NCBI GenBank assembly: GCA_937858455.1
Contig: CALLYN010000676.1
Location: forward strand, 1 to 7,321
Source of the DNA: an uncultured Kouleothrix sp.
GTDB taxonomy: Bacteria; Chloroflexota; Chloroflexia; Chloroflexales; Roseiflexaceae
Reading direction: 5' to 3'
DNA: 7,321 nucleotides
Numbering within the stretch: position 1 is the first letter of the stretch; each line of letters starts with the position of its first letter. A program made the translations under genes and the position numbers. Under the pieces are notes generated by a model. That model was not told where the DNA came from and made no database searches. It saw only the letters and a list, made by a program, of their open reading frames with translations. This document shows positions 1 to 5,182 of this stretch, piece by piece.

Positions 1-223
1 CGCAGCCGCCCCCGCCGTAGCCGCCCCTGGCATAGCCGCCCCCGCCGCTGCGCGGCGTGTCGAAATCGTCGTCGAAAAACTCCTCGTCCTGGCCACGGCG
101 CATCCGGCGCTCGATCAGCGAGTCGCGCCGGTTCGGCGGGTAGTCGGGCGAGCGCCGCGGGCGCGGCTCGTAATCGTCGTCGTCGTCGCGACGTCGCGGG
201 CGATCGTTGTCGTAGCGCGCCAT
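1..223 (-). CDS. Low-complexity Arg/Asp-rich then Gly-rich protein, N-terminal part only
   Basis: An open frame begins with ATG at 223-221 and is still open at the left edge, giving 74 residues. It is preceded by a good ribosome binding site (AAAGGG, five bases before the ATG). Residues 1-57 are highly charged, with Arg/Pro clusters alternating with Asp runs (DDDDD near 13-17, EEFFDDDFD near 47-55). Residues 58-74 switch to Ser/Gly/Tyr repeats (GGGGYARGGYGGGG) and end in a Cys. This composition implies intrinsic disorder, and nothing catalytic is visible. It starts only 11 bases after the menG stop, so it is the next gene of that operon. I do not recognise the family. The visible part could be the disordered N-terminus of a larger protein, for example an RGG-like nucleic-acid-binding or membrane-anchored protein, but that is a guess. 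The reading frame is supported by the ribosome binding site and operon position; the function is unknown. Confidence 0.6.
   Translation of the reverse strand, partial: MARYDNDRPRRRDDDDDYEPRPRRSPDYPPNRRDSLIERRMRRGQDEEFFDDDFDTPRSGGGGYARGGYGGGGC
4..47. repeat. Short direct repeat within Gly-rich coding segment
   Basis: The 14-base unit AGCCGCCCCCGCCG occurs at 4-17 and again at 34-47, exactly 30 bases (10 codons) apart, with a partial third copy (TAGCCGCCCC) at 18-27. On the coding (minus) strand the repeats encode the Gly-rich segment of the left-edge gene. Such GC-rich in-frame repeats can change length by slippage. The array may extend beyond the window. Confidence 0.55.
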
Positions 224-234
224 GCCAGCCCTTT

Positions 235-951
235 CTATCGCTGCTTGAAAGCCGTATGCACCGCCACCGCGCCCATGCCCAGCAGCGCGTAGCGCACCTC
301 GCTCCAGCCGGCCTGCTGCATGATCCGCACCAGCGTGTCGGGCGGTGGGAACGCCCGCGCCGACTGCGGCAGGTAGGTGTAGGCCGTCGGGTCGCCGCCC
401 AGCAGCCTGGTGATGCGCGGCACGATCTGCTCGAAGTAGATCCGGTGGCCCAGGCGCAGCAGCGGGTTGTTTGGCCGCGCCACCTCGAGACACACCAGCG
501 CGCAGCCAGGCCGGGCCACGCGCGCCATCTCGCGGAAGGCCTGCTCGATGTCGACGACATTGCGCATGGTGAAGCCGGTGGTGATCGCGTCAAATGTCGC
601 CTCGGCGAACGGCAGGCGCAAAGCGTCGCCGCCGACGAACCCGGCTCGGCCTGCGGCGGCGCCGAGCTTTGGCAGCCCGGCCTGCATCATCGCCACGGTG
701 AAGTCGAGCCCAACCGCGAAGCCCTGTGGCATCCAGCTGGCCAGCAGCGGCAGAAAATCGCCGGTGCCAGTGCCGACATCCAGGGCGCGGCCGTTCACCG
801 GCGGGGCGATCGCGTTCACGGCGTAGTCGCGCCAGCCGCGATCCATGCCGATCGTCATGACACGGTTCATCCGATCGTAGCTCGGCGCGATCCGCGCAAA
901 CATGCGCTCGACATATACGGCTTTCTGATCGGGTGGAGGTAGTACAGACAC
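235..951 (-). CDS. menG: Demethylmenaquinone/ubiquinone C-methyltransferase (MenG/UbiE)
   Basis: This class I SAM-dependent methyltransferase of 238 aa performs the last C-methylation of menaquinone (demethylmenaquinone to menaquinone) in the cytoplasm. If the host is a Chloroflexota member, menaquinone would be the expected substrate. Visible family signatures are the N-terminal YDRMNRVMTIGMDRGWR block (25-41), SAM-binding motif I LDVGTGTGD (57-65), GFTMRNVVD (126-134; usually GLRN.x.D), the RPG/CLE region (148-156), the YTYLPQSARAFP block (191-202) and the C-terminal GMGAVAVHTAFK (225-236). The length is normal for the family. The start is GTG at 951-949: an AAGGA box lies seven bases upstream inside the last codons of coaX, and only three bases separate the two genes, so translational coupling is likely. 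The slightly aberrant wording (TMRN, LEVARP for LEFSKP) is within plausible family variation. Confidence 0.93.
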   Translation of the reverse strand: MSVLPPPDQKAVYVERMFARIAPSYDRMNRVMTIGMDRGWRDYAVNAIAPPVNGRALDVGTGTGDFLPLLASWMPQGFAVGLDFTVAMMQAGLPKLGAAAGRAGFVGGDALRLPFAEATFDAITTGFTMRNVVDIEQAFREMARVARPGCALVCLEVARPNNPLLRLGHRIYFEQIVPRITRLLGGDPTAYTYLPQSARAFPPPDTLVRIMQQAGWSEVRYALLGMGAVAVHTAFKQR

Positions 952-954
952 GGT

Positions 955-1725
955 TTAATCCTTACGGTTCATCTCGTAGATCATACGCAGGCCGTCGAGC
1001 GTCAGGTATGGCTCGACGGCGGTAATCGCGTCGGTTTCGCCGGCAATCACTTCGGCCAGCCCGCCGGTGGCCACCACTGTGCAAGGCCCGCCTAGCTCGG
1101 CGTGCATGCGCCGCACGAGCCCCTCGACCAGCCCGGCGTAGCCGAGGATCAAGCCCGACTGCATGTAGTGCACGGTGTTTTTGCCGATCACCTGCGGTGG
1201 GCGCGCCAGCTCGACCTGGTAGAGCCGGGCCGCCAGCCGGAACAGGGCGTCGGCGGCGATGCCGATGCCCGGCGCAATCGCCCCGCCGACATACACGCCC
1301 TCTGCGGTGATGACGTCGAAGGCGGTGGCGGTGCCAAACGCGATCGCGATCACCGGGCCACCATAGCGCCGGAACGCCGCCAGCGAGTTCGCCACCCGGT
1401 CGGCGCCAAGCTGGTCGGGCGTGTCGATCTCATAGCGCAATCCGGTGGCGATGCCCGGCCCGATGATCACCGGCTCGACGCCGAGGTACGTGCGGCTCAG
1501 CGTGCGAAACTGGCTCGTGAGCGGCGGCACCACGCACGAGATTGCGCATCCCTGCACGGCGCGCGGGTCGAGCCCGGCCAGCCCGAACAGGTTGTGGATC
1601 ATCACGCCGTACTCGTCGGCCAGCCTCAGCCGCTCGGTGGCCAGGCGCCAGTGCGCCAGCAGCTCTGCGCCGCTGTAGACGCCCAGCTTGATGTTGGTGT
1701 TGCCAATATCGACTGTCAGCAGCAT
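955..1725 (-). CDS. coaX: Type III pantothenate kinase (CoaX)
   Basis: This kinase phosphorylates pantothenate with ATP, the first committed step of coenzyme A synthesis, in the cytosol. At 256 aa it has normal length. Diagnostic motifs are the N-terminal phosphate-binding DIGNTN (6-11), PDQLGADR (103-110, including the proposed catalytic Asp109), the second phosphate segment FGTATAFD (130-137), GGAIAPG (147-153), GKNTVHYMQSG (181-191) and ATGGLA (219-224). One oddity is residue 129: it is Ala where the family usually has Asp immediately before x-GTA (DxGTA), and the following T is A (GTATA rather than GTATT). The Asp109-to-129 spacing of 20 matches the known pair (D105 and D125 in the Thermotoga enzyme, from memory), so this is a real substitution rather than misalignment. 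The ATG start has no strong ribosome binding site. The gene sits between the asparaginase (39 bases) and menG (3 bases). Confidence 0.92.
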   Translation of the reverse strand: MLLTVDIGNTNIKLGVYSGAELLAHWRLATERLRLADEYGVMIHNLFGLAGLDPRAVQGCAISCVVPPLTSQFRTLSRTYLGVEPVIIGPGIATGLRYEIDTPDQLGADRVANSLAAFRRYGGPVIAIAFGTATAFDVITAEGVYVGGAIAPGIGIAADALFRLAARLYQVELARPPQVIGKNTVHYMQSGLILGYAGLVEGLVRRMHAELGGPCTVVATGGLAEVIAGETDAITAVEPYLTLDGLRMIYEMNRKD

Positions 1726-1764
1726 AGTGTGTACAGGGCCCGCGCAGAGCGCTCCGCTATTTCG

Positions 1765-2730
1765 TCAGGCAAACCAGCCGCGCAGCTCGTCGGGCTTGCG
1801 CGCCGCGCCGAGCGCCACCATCAGCTTGATCCGCGCCTTCACGCCGCTGAGGTTGTGCGCGAACAGCACGCCGAGCCGCCGCAGGTCGTGGTAGGCCCCG
1901 ACGTAGCCATATTCGTCGTAGAGCGTGCCGGCGCGGCAGCGGGTGGCGAGCACCACCGCGATGCGCTTGGCCAGCGCTTCCTGGATCAGCGGCAGCCACC
2001 ACGGCGGCACGCGGCCGCTGCCGAAGGCCTCGATCACAATCCCGGCCACGCCGTCGTCGATCGAGTGGCGCAGCTGGCGCTCGCTCGCGCCCTGGCCGAT
2101 CGTGAGCAGGTCGACCAGCTCTTCCAGCCGCGAGCACGGGATGTACACGCGCCGCAGCGGCCGGTGGTGCAGCCAGACGTGCTCGGCGTCGAGCCAGCCC
2201 AGCGCGCCGCTGCCTGGCGCGTCGAAGGCATCGGCGCGCTGGCTATGCACCTTCTGGGCCTCGCAGGCCGCGAAGATCCGCTCGTTGAACACCACCAGCG
2301 CGCCCAGCCCGCGCGCCTCGGGCGCGGCGGCGACGCGGATCGCCGCCGCCAGGTTCAGCATCCCATCGTAGCCGAGCGCCGTCGCCGTACGCATCGAGCC
2401 AGTCACCACCACCGGCTTGGCCGAGCTGATCGTCAGGTCGAGCAGGTAGGCGGTTTCTTCCAGCGTGTCGGTGCCGTGCGTCACCACCACGCCATCGACA
2501 TCGGGCGCGCCGAGCGCGGCCTCGACGCGCCGGCCCAGATCGAGGCCCTGCGCCGGCGTAAGGTGGCTGCTCGGTAAATTGGCGAACTCTTCAAACGCCA
2601 GGCCGATCCCGCTGTGGGGCAGCAGCGCCATGAAATCTTCGCCCTTCAGCGTAGGCACCGCGCCACCCACCATCGGGCCGCGCTTCATGGCGATCGTGCC
2701 GCCGGTTGTGATGATCACGACTTTGTTCAA
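1765..2730 (-). CDS. ansA: Cytosolic L-asparaginase (bacterial type I/II family)
   Basis: The protein is 321 aa and hydrolyses L-asparagine to aspartate and ammonia. The N-terminal nucleophile motif TTGGTIA lies at 8-14 (Thr12), the second active-site motif THGTDTLEETAY at 84-95 (Thr87, Asp88), and the catalytic Lys in VVFNERIFAACEAQK at 146-160 (Lys160). Further family landmarks are SS at 54-55 before the LTP, the VVVTGSM strand (107-113) and the KARIKLMVALG helix near the end. There is no signal peptide, so a cytosolic enzyme is expected. The start is TTG at 2730-2728, chosen because GGAG lies six bases upstream and the conserved first strand (NKVVIITTGGT) begins immediately. It lies 60 bases after the methyltransferase and 39 bases before coaX. 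The symbol is by analogy; some related proteins act as general amidohydrolases. Confidence 0.9.
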   Translation of the reverse strand: MNKVVIITTGGTIAMKRGPMVGGAVPTLKGEDFMALLPHSGIGLAFEEFANLPSSHLTPAQGLDLGRRVEAALGAPDVDGVVVTHGTDTLEETAYLLDLTISSAKPVVVTGSMRTATALGYDGMLNLAAAIRVAAAPEARGLGALVVFNERIFAACEAQKVHSQRADAFDAPGSGALGWLDAEHVWLHHRPLRRVYIPCSRLEELVDLLTIGQGASERQLRHSIDDGVAGIVIEAFGSGRVPPWWLPLIQEALAKRIAVVLATRCRAGTLYDEYGYVGAYHDLRRLGVLFAHNLSGVKARIKLMVALGAARKPDELRGWFA

Positions 2731-2759
2731 GGCTCGCTCCGTTCGCGGGGCTCGCGGCT

Positions 2760-2785
2760 GGCGCCCGGAAAGCCGCGCGGGCGCC
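2760..2785 (-). other. GC-rich hairpin between methyltransferase and asparaginase genes
   Basis: GGCGCCCG at 2760-2767 and its exact reverse complement CGGGCGCC at 2778-2785 form a perfect 8-bp stem around a 10-base loop. It fills much of the 60-base gap between the methyltransferase stop and the asparaginase ribosome binding site. No T-run follows on the minus strand, so a classical intrinsic terminator is not supported. It could attenuate transcription or stabilise or process the polycistronic mRNA. In sequence this GC-rich, chance hairpins are common. Confidence 0.35.
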
Positions 2786-2790
2786 GCGCC

Positions 2791-3576
2791 TCACGGCTCG
2801 CGCTTGCGTGCCACCCAGGCGATCCGCTGGGTACGCTCGCTCACCGGCTGGAATGTGAAACAGTCGTAGCTGGCCTCGATCGCGAAGCCGGCGTCCGCAA
2901 GCAATCGCTCGACTTCGGCTGGCTCGTAGGCGCGCTCGACGTGCGTCTCGTCGAAGCGCACGTAGCCCTGCGCATCGTCGCCCACGAACCCGGTCAGCAG
3001 CATCGTCGAGCAGGCTGTGGCTGGATCGAAGTGGCTCTGCGACACCTGCACAAAGCCCGGCATCTCGATCACCTCGCACTCGCCCCAGTCGTACTCGAGG
3101 AAGTAGCGCGTATTGAGATCAAGCACGAACAGCCCGTGTGGCGCGAGCGCCCCGGCGGCGCCGGCGAAGCACGCCGCTAGCTCGTGCTCGGCCAGCAGGT
3201 AGTTCAGGCTGTCGTACACGCACGTCGCCAGGCCGAACTGCTGCGGCGGGGGCCCCCCCCCCGCGGCGTCAACCGCCGCGCCGATGTCGCGCATATCGCC
3301 GCATACGAACGCGGCGCTACCCGGCGTATCGAGGTTCGCGGCCTTGGCGCGGGCCTGGCCGAGCATCGCCTCCGACACGTCGAGCCCAACGACGTCCCAG
3401 CCGTCGTCGGCCAGCATAAGCGCCAGCGTGCCGGTGCCACAGGCTAGGTCGAGCGCGCGGCGGCGCGGCGCCGGGTGGCGGCCCAGGATCTCGCGTAGAT
3501 ACTGCGCCATCAGCACAGCGAAGCGGATCTGGCCGGTGATATCGTAGAAAGGCGCGTAGGCCTGATACTGCGTCAT
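2791..3576 (-). CDS. Class I SAM-dependent methyltransferase, unknown substrate
   Basis: This 261-aa cytosolic methyltransferase starts at ATG 3576-3574 (MTQYQAYAPFYD, the characteristic Y-x2-A-x2-YD opening of this family). SAM motif I is ALDLACGTGT at 41-50, the acidic end of strand 2 is VVGLDVSEAML (62-72), CGDMRD (92-97) follows, and the motif IV region is FGLATCVYDSLNYLL (114-128). A beta-rich C-terminal part (about 170-261) ends in RIAWVARK. The substrate cannot be inferred. Residues 106-111 (GGGPPP) are encoded by a G10C5 run on the coding strand, an unusual homopolymer in a surface-loop position; the frame is intact across it. There is no Shine-Dalgarno box, and an extended -10 promoter lies about 10 bases upstream, so the mRNA may be nearly leaderless. 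It is the first gene of the leftward operon and divergent from lgt. Confidence 0.85.
   Translation of the reverse strand: MTQYQAYAPFYDITGQIRFAVLMAQYLREILGRHPAPRRRALDLACGTGTLALMLADDGWDVVGLDVSEAMLGQARAKAANLDTPGSAAFVCGDMRDIGAAVDAAGGGPPPQQFGLATCVYDSLNYLLAEHELAACFAGAAGALAPHGLFVLDLNTRYFLEYDWGECEVIEMPGFVQVSQSHFDPATACSTMLLTGFVGDDAQGYVRFDETHVERAYEPAEVERLLADAGFAIEASYDCFTFQPVSERTQRIAWVARKREP
3248..3262. repeat. G5C10 homopolymer tract inside the methyltransferase gene
   Basis: Five G (3248-3252) are followed by ten C (3253-3262), flanked by GCGGC repeats on both sides. On the coding minus strand it reads G10C5 and encodes Gly-Gly-Gly-Pro-Pro plus parts of neighbouring codons. Runs of this length are prone to polymerase slippage and to sequencing error; loss or gain of one base would frameshift the methyltransferase at about residue 107. 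Confidence 0.9.
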
Positions 3577-3585
3577 ACAGCCGGT

Positions 3586-3594
3586 ATTGTACCA
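3586..3594 (-). promoter_or_regulatory. Extended -10 promoter for the leftward operon
   Basis: On the minus strand TGG (3594-3592) is followed directly by TACAAT (3591-3586), an extended -10 element differing from TATAAT at one base. No convincing -35 is present at 16-18 bp upstream. The expected transcription start falls about at 3579, only a few bases before the methyltransferase ATG at 3576, predicting a nearly leaderless message; the absence of a Shine-Dalgarno box agrees with this. Confidence 0.5.
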
Positions 3595-3624
3595 TGCATG
3601 CGCCGCGACCCAGCACGCGCAGCT

Positions 3625-3653
3625 TTGACAGCGCCGGAGCCGGGGCGTACAAT
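3625..3653 (+). promoter_or_regulatory. Sigma-70-type promoter of lgt
   Basis: A perfect TTGACA -35 (3625-3630), a 17-bp spacer and TACAAT -10 (3648-3653) point to a strong housekeeping promoter with a start near 3660. This leaves a leader of about 30 bases before the lgt ATG at 3691. It also argues against any lgt start upstream of about 3660. Confidence 0.75.
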
Positions 3654-3669
3654 ACGGGCCGTTGTACGC
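3645..3669. promoter_or_regulatory. Operator-like inverted repeat over the lgt -10 and start site
   Basis: GCGTACAA (3645-3652) and TTGTACGC (3662-3669) form a perfect 8-bp inverted repeat with a 9-base centre. It covers the -10 box and the predicted transcription start of lgt. The core TTGTAC occurs a third time at 3587-3592, where it overlaps the -10 of the opposite promoter. It could be a binding site for a dimeric regulator or a small hairpin at the 5' end of the transcript; no regulator can be assigned. Confidence 0.4.
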
Positions 3670-3690
3670 GCGATAGGAATGAGCGAGCCT

Positions 3691-4626
3691 ATGTTTCCAC
3701 TTCACCCACCCGGCGATCCCTTTCTCATCAATACCACGCTGTTCGGCATACCGCTGGCGGTGCGTTGGTATGGTGTGCTGATCGTCGGCGGCGCGATGCT
3801 GGCGGGCTGGCTGGCCTCGCGGCGCGCCGAGCAGCGCGGCTATAACCCCGAGCATATCTGGAACCTGCTGCTGCTGGGGATGGTGCTCGGCATTGCCGGG
3901 GCGCGGATCTACTATGTGATATTCGAGTGGCCCAGCTTCGCCGGGCGGCCGTGGTTCGATCTGATCAACACTACCAAAGGCGGGCTGGCGATCCACGGCG
4001 CGCTGATCGGCGCGATCCTGGCGGCGCTGATCTACACCCGGCGCAACAGGCTGCCGCTGATCGAATTCCTCGATATCTGCATGCCTGGCTTTCTGCTGGC
4101 CCAGTCGATCGGCCGCTGGGGCAACTTTATGAACCAGGAAGCCTACGGCCGGCCCACCAGCCTGCCCGTCGGCGTCACGATCGACGCCGACCGGCGGCTG
4201 CCGCCCTACGACGATATGGCGAAGTACCCGCCCGCTACGCTGTTCCACGCCACCTTCTTGTACGAGTCGATCTGGAATATTGTTGGCGTGGGCCTGCTGC
4301 TGTGGCTCGAGCGACGGCTGCGCGGCTGGCTGCGCACCGGCGATATCGCGCTGTTCTACGCGATCTGGTATGGCCTGGGCCGCTTCTGGATCGAGGGGCT
4401 ACGCACCGACAGCCTGTGCACCAACGGCATCGGCGGCGAGTGCGGCGGCGCGCTGCGCACCGCCCAGATCGTCAGCCTGCTGCTGCTGGCGATCGGCGTT
4501 GCCGGCCTGGTGATCAACCACCGGCGCGCGCTGCCGCCGCCTGCGGCCAAGGTACCTGCGCCGGCCGATGATCCCGGCGGCGAGCCCGATGCGGTCGCGA
4601 CCGCGCCGGCGGCAGGCGACTCGTAG
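3691..4626 (+). CDS. lgt: Phosphatidylglycerol-prolipoprotein diacylglyceryl transferase (Lgt)
   Basis: Lgt transfers the diacylglyceryl group from phosphatidylglycerol to the lipobox Cys of prolipoproteins, the first step of lipoprotein maturation, in the cytoplasmic membrane. With the start at 3691 it is 311 aa. Conserved parts are the opening P-F-L-I-x-L-F-G-I-P-L-x-V-R-W-Y-G region (10-28), GARIYYV (70-76), GGLAIHGALIG (98-108, with the essential His102), the Lgt signature GRWGNFMNQEAYG (141-153), FHATFLYE (185-192) and YGLGRFWIEGLRTDSL (227-242). Several hydrophobic segments (about 23-43, 58-78, 98-116, 193-206, 258-275) fit a polytopic membrane protein. A 30-residue Pro/Ala/Asp-rich tail follows the last segment. 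The 3691 start was chosen over ATG 3679 because AGGA abuts 3679 directly; the box is about 12 bases from 3691, so initiation is not certain. Its own strong promoter lies upstream. Confidence 0.92.
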   Translation: MFPLHPPGDPFLINTTLFGIPLAVRWYGVLIVGGAMLAGWLASRRAEQRGYNPEHIWNLLLLGMVLGIAGARIYYVIFEWPSFAGRPWFDLINTTKGGLAIHGALIGAILAALIYTRRNRLPLIEFLDICMPGFLLAQSIGRWGNFMNQEAYGRPTSLPVGVTIDADRRLPPYDDMAKYPPATLFHATFLYESIWNIVGVGLLLWLERRLRGWLRTGDIALFYAIWYGLGRFWIEGLRTDSLCTNGIGGECGGALRTAQIVSLLLLAIGVAGLVINHRRALPPPAAKVPAPADDPGGEPDAVATAPAAGDS

Positions 4627-4638
4627 CCCGCGCTTCCC

Positions 4639-4667
4639 TTGCGACGCCCTGGCGATCATGCTATGAT
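4639..4667 (+). promoter_or_regulatory. Promoter of the LuxR-type regulator gene
   Basis: TTGCGA (4639-4644), a 17-bp spacer and TATGAT (4662-4667) preceded by TGC (extended -10) make a good sigma-70-type promoter in the 58-base gap after lgt. The predicted start is near 4674, so the leader would be only about 10 bases and would still carry the GGAG ribosome binding site (4675-4678, six bases before ATG). Confidence 0.65.
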
Positions 4668-4684
4668 TCGGTGCGGAGATACAC

Positions 4685-5149
4685 ATGACATCGGAGCGTA
4701 TGTCGAGCGAATCCGCACAAATCAGCGAGCGCGAGCGCGATATTCTGCGCCTTGTCGCCATGGGTGCGACGAATCAGCAGATCGCTAACCAGCTGAACAT
4801 CAGCATCAACACGGTCAAGGTTCACCTGCGCAATATTTTCGAGAAGATCGGCGCTGCTTCGCGCACCGAGGCGACGGTGTACGCCATCCGTCAGGGTTTG
4901 GTGCAGCTCGATACGCCGCCTGCTCGTGCCGAAATTCTTGCCACACCCGCCGCTACCCTCGAAGCCCCTGAGCTTGCCGAGCCACTGCCCCCACCCGATG
5001 CCGTGGCGCCGCCGGCCGACGACGTCGCAGCGTTCAACACCGGCTTCGTGGCCATCAGCGAACTGCCGGCGCCCGTCCCGACCTCACCGGACACCGCGCC
5101 GCCCGCCACCCAGCCGCTGGTGGGAACGATGCCCGCCGGGCAGAGTTAG
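4685..5149 (+). CDS. LuxR/GerE-type helix-turn-helix protein with disordered Pro/Ala tail
   Basis: This 154-aa protein has a complete LuxR-type DNA-binding domain at about 11-73: ISERERDILRLVAMGATN, then the HTH with QQIANQLNIS and recognition helix NTVKVHLRNIFEKIG, then SRTEA and the final AIRQGLV helix. No receiver or ligand-binding domain precedes it. Residues 75-154 are rich in Pro, Ala and Glu with no recognisable fold, then end abruptly. In Chloroflexota, from memory, this HTH type often stands at the N-terminus of longer proteins in which a Pro-rich linker leads to a membrane segment and an extracytoplasmic repeat domain such as Kelch. The present protein ends where such a segment would begin and where composition changes, so truncation at a junction is plausible. 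The start is well supported by GGAG and the promoter. It is likely a transcription factor; its targets are unknown. Confidence 0.8.
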   Translation: MTSERMSSESAQISERERDILRLVAMGATNQQIANQLNISINTVKVHLRNIFEKIGAASRTEATVYAIRQGLVQLDTPPARAEILATPAATLEAPELAEPLPPPDAVAPPADDVAAFNTGFVAISELPAPVPTSPDTAPPATQPLVGTMPAGQS

Positions 5150-5182
5150 TCAGACGTTGCAGCGCTCCGGGCGCCCCGTGAA
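5000..5182. other. Putative compositional junction between two genomic blocks
   Basis: Genes left of here use mixed third positions (lgt: Asp GAT 8, GAC 5; Tyr TAT 4, TAC 7). Genes to the right use almost only C/G (peroxiredoxin: Asp GAT 2, GAC 15; Tyr TAC 5, TAT 0; SRPBCC gene: about 4 GAT, 22 GAC). Within the LuxR gene the first three Asp codons are GAT and the last three are GAC, hinting that the switch may lie inside its tail. No transposase, tRNA, integrase or flanking repeat is seen. The segment 5150-5182 between the two convergent genes holds only short palindromes (GGGCGCCC at 5169-5176) and no clear terminator. Horizontal transfer, deletion fusion or an assembly chimera would all give this picture. 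Confidence 0.45.

Noticed and set aside
1..60. Repeats at the left edge as a CRISPR array or intergenic repeat
   Set aside because: The units are short, in frame, codon-periodic and encode Gly/Tyr repeats of an open reading frame; there are no unique spacers of constant length.
256..942. Plus-strand open frame opposite menG
   Set aside because: It is a shadow of menG, lacks a ribosome binding site, and is His/Arg/Ala-rich without domain features.
1102..2577. Long plus-strand open frame (491 codons) opposite coaX and the asparaginase gene
   Set aside because: It lies antisense to two genes with clear motifs, has low-complexity Arg/His/Ala content typical of shadow frames in GC-rich DNA, and no recognisable domain.
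3593..3600. CATGCATG palindrome
   Set aside because: An isolated 8-base palindrome with no second copy or positional relation to the promoters; expected by chance.
3598..3690. Upstream start for lgt giving 31 extra residues
   Set aside because: It would begin before the TTGACA/TACAAT promoter, and the added residues (Arg/Ala-rich) are not Lgt-like.
3577..4248. N-terminal extension of the methyltransferase reading frame across lgt
   Set aside because: The extension is antisense to conserved lgt sequence and shows no family similarity. The conserved opening (YQAYAPFYD) starts at 3576, and a promoter lies between.
5130..5142. Small hairpin TGCCC-GCC-GGGCA near the LuxR stop codon as a terminator
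   Set aside because: The stem is only five pairs with a three-base loop, it lies inside codons, and no T-run follows on either strand.
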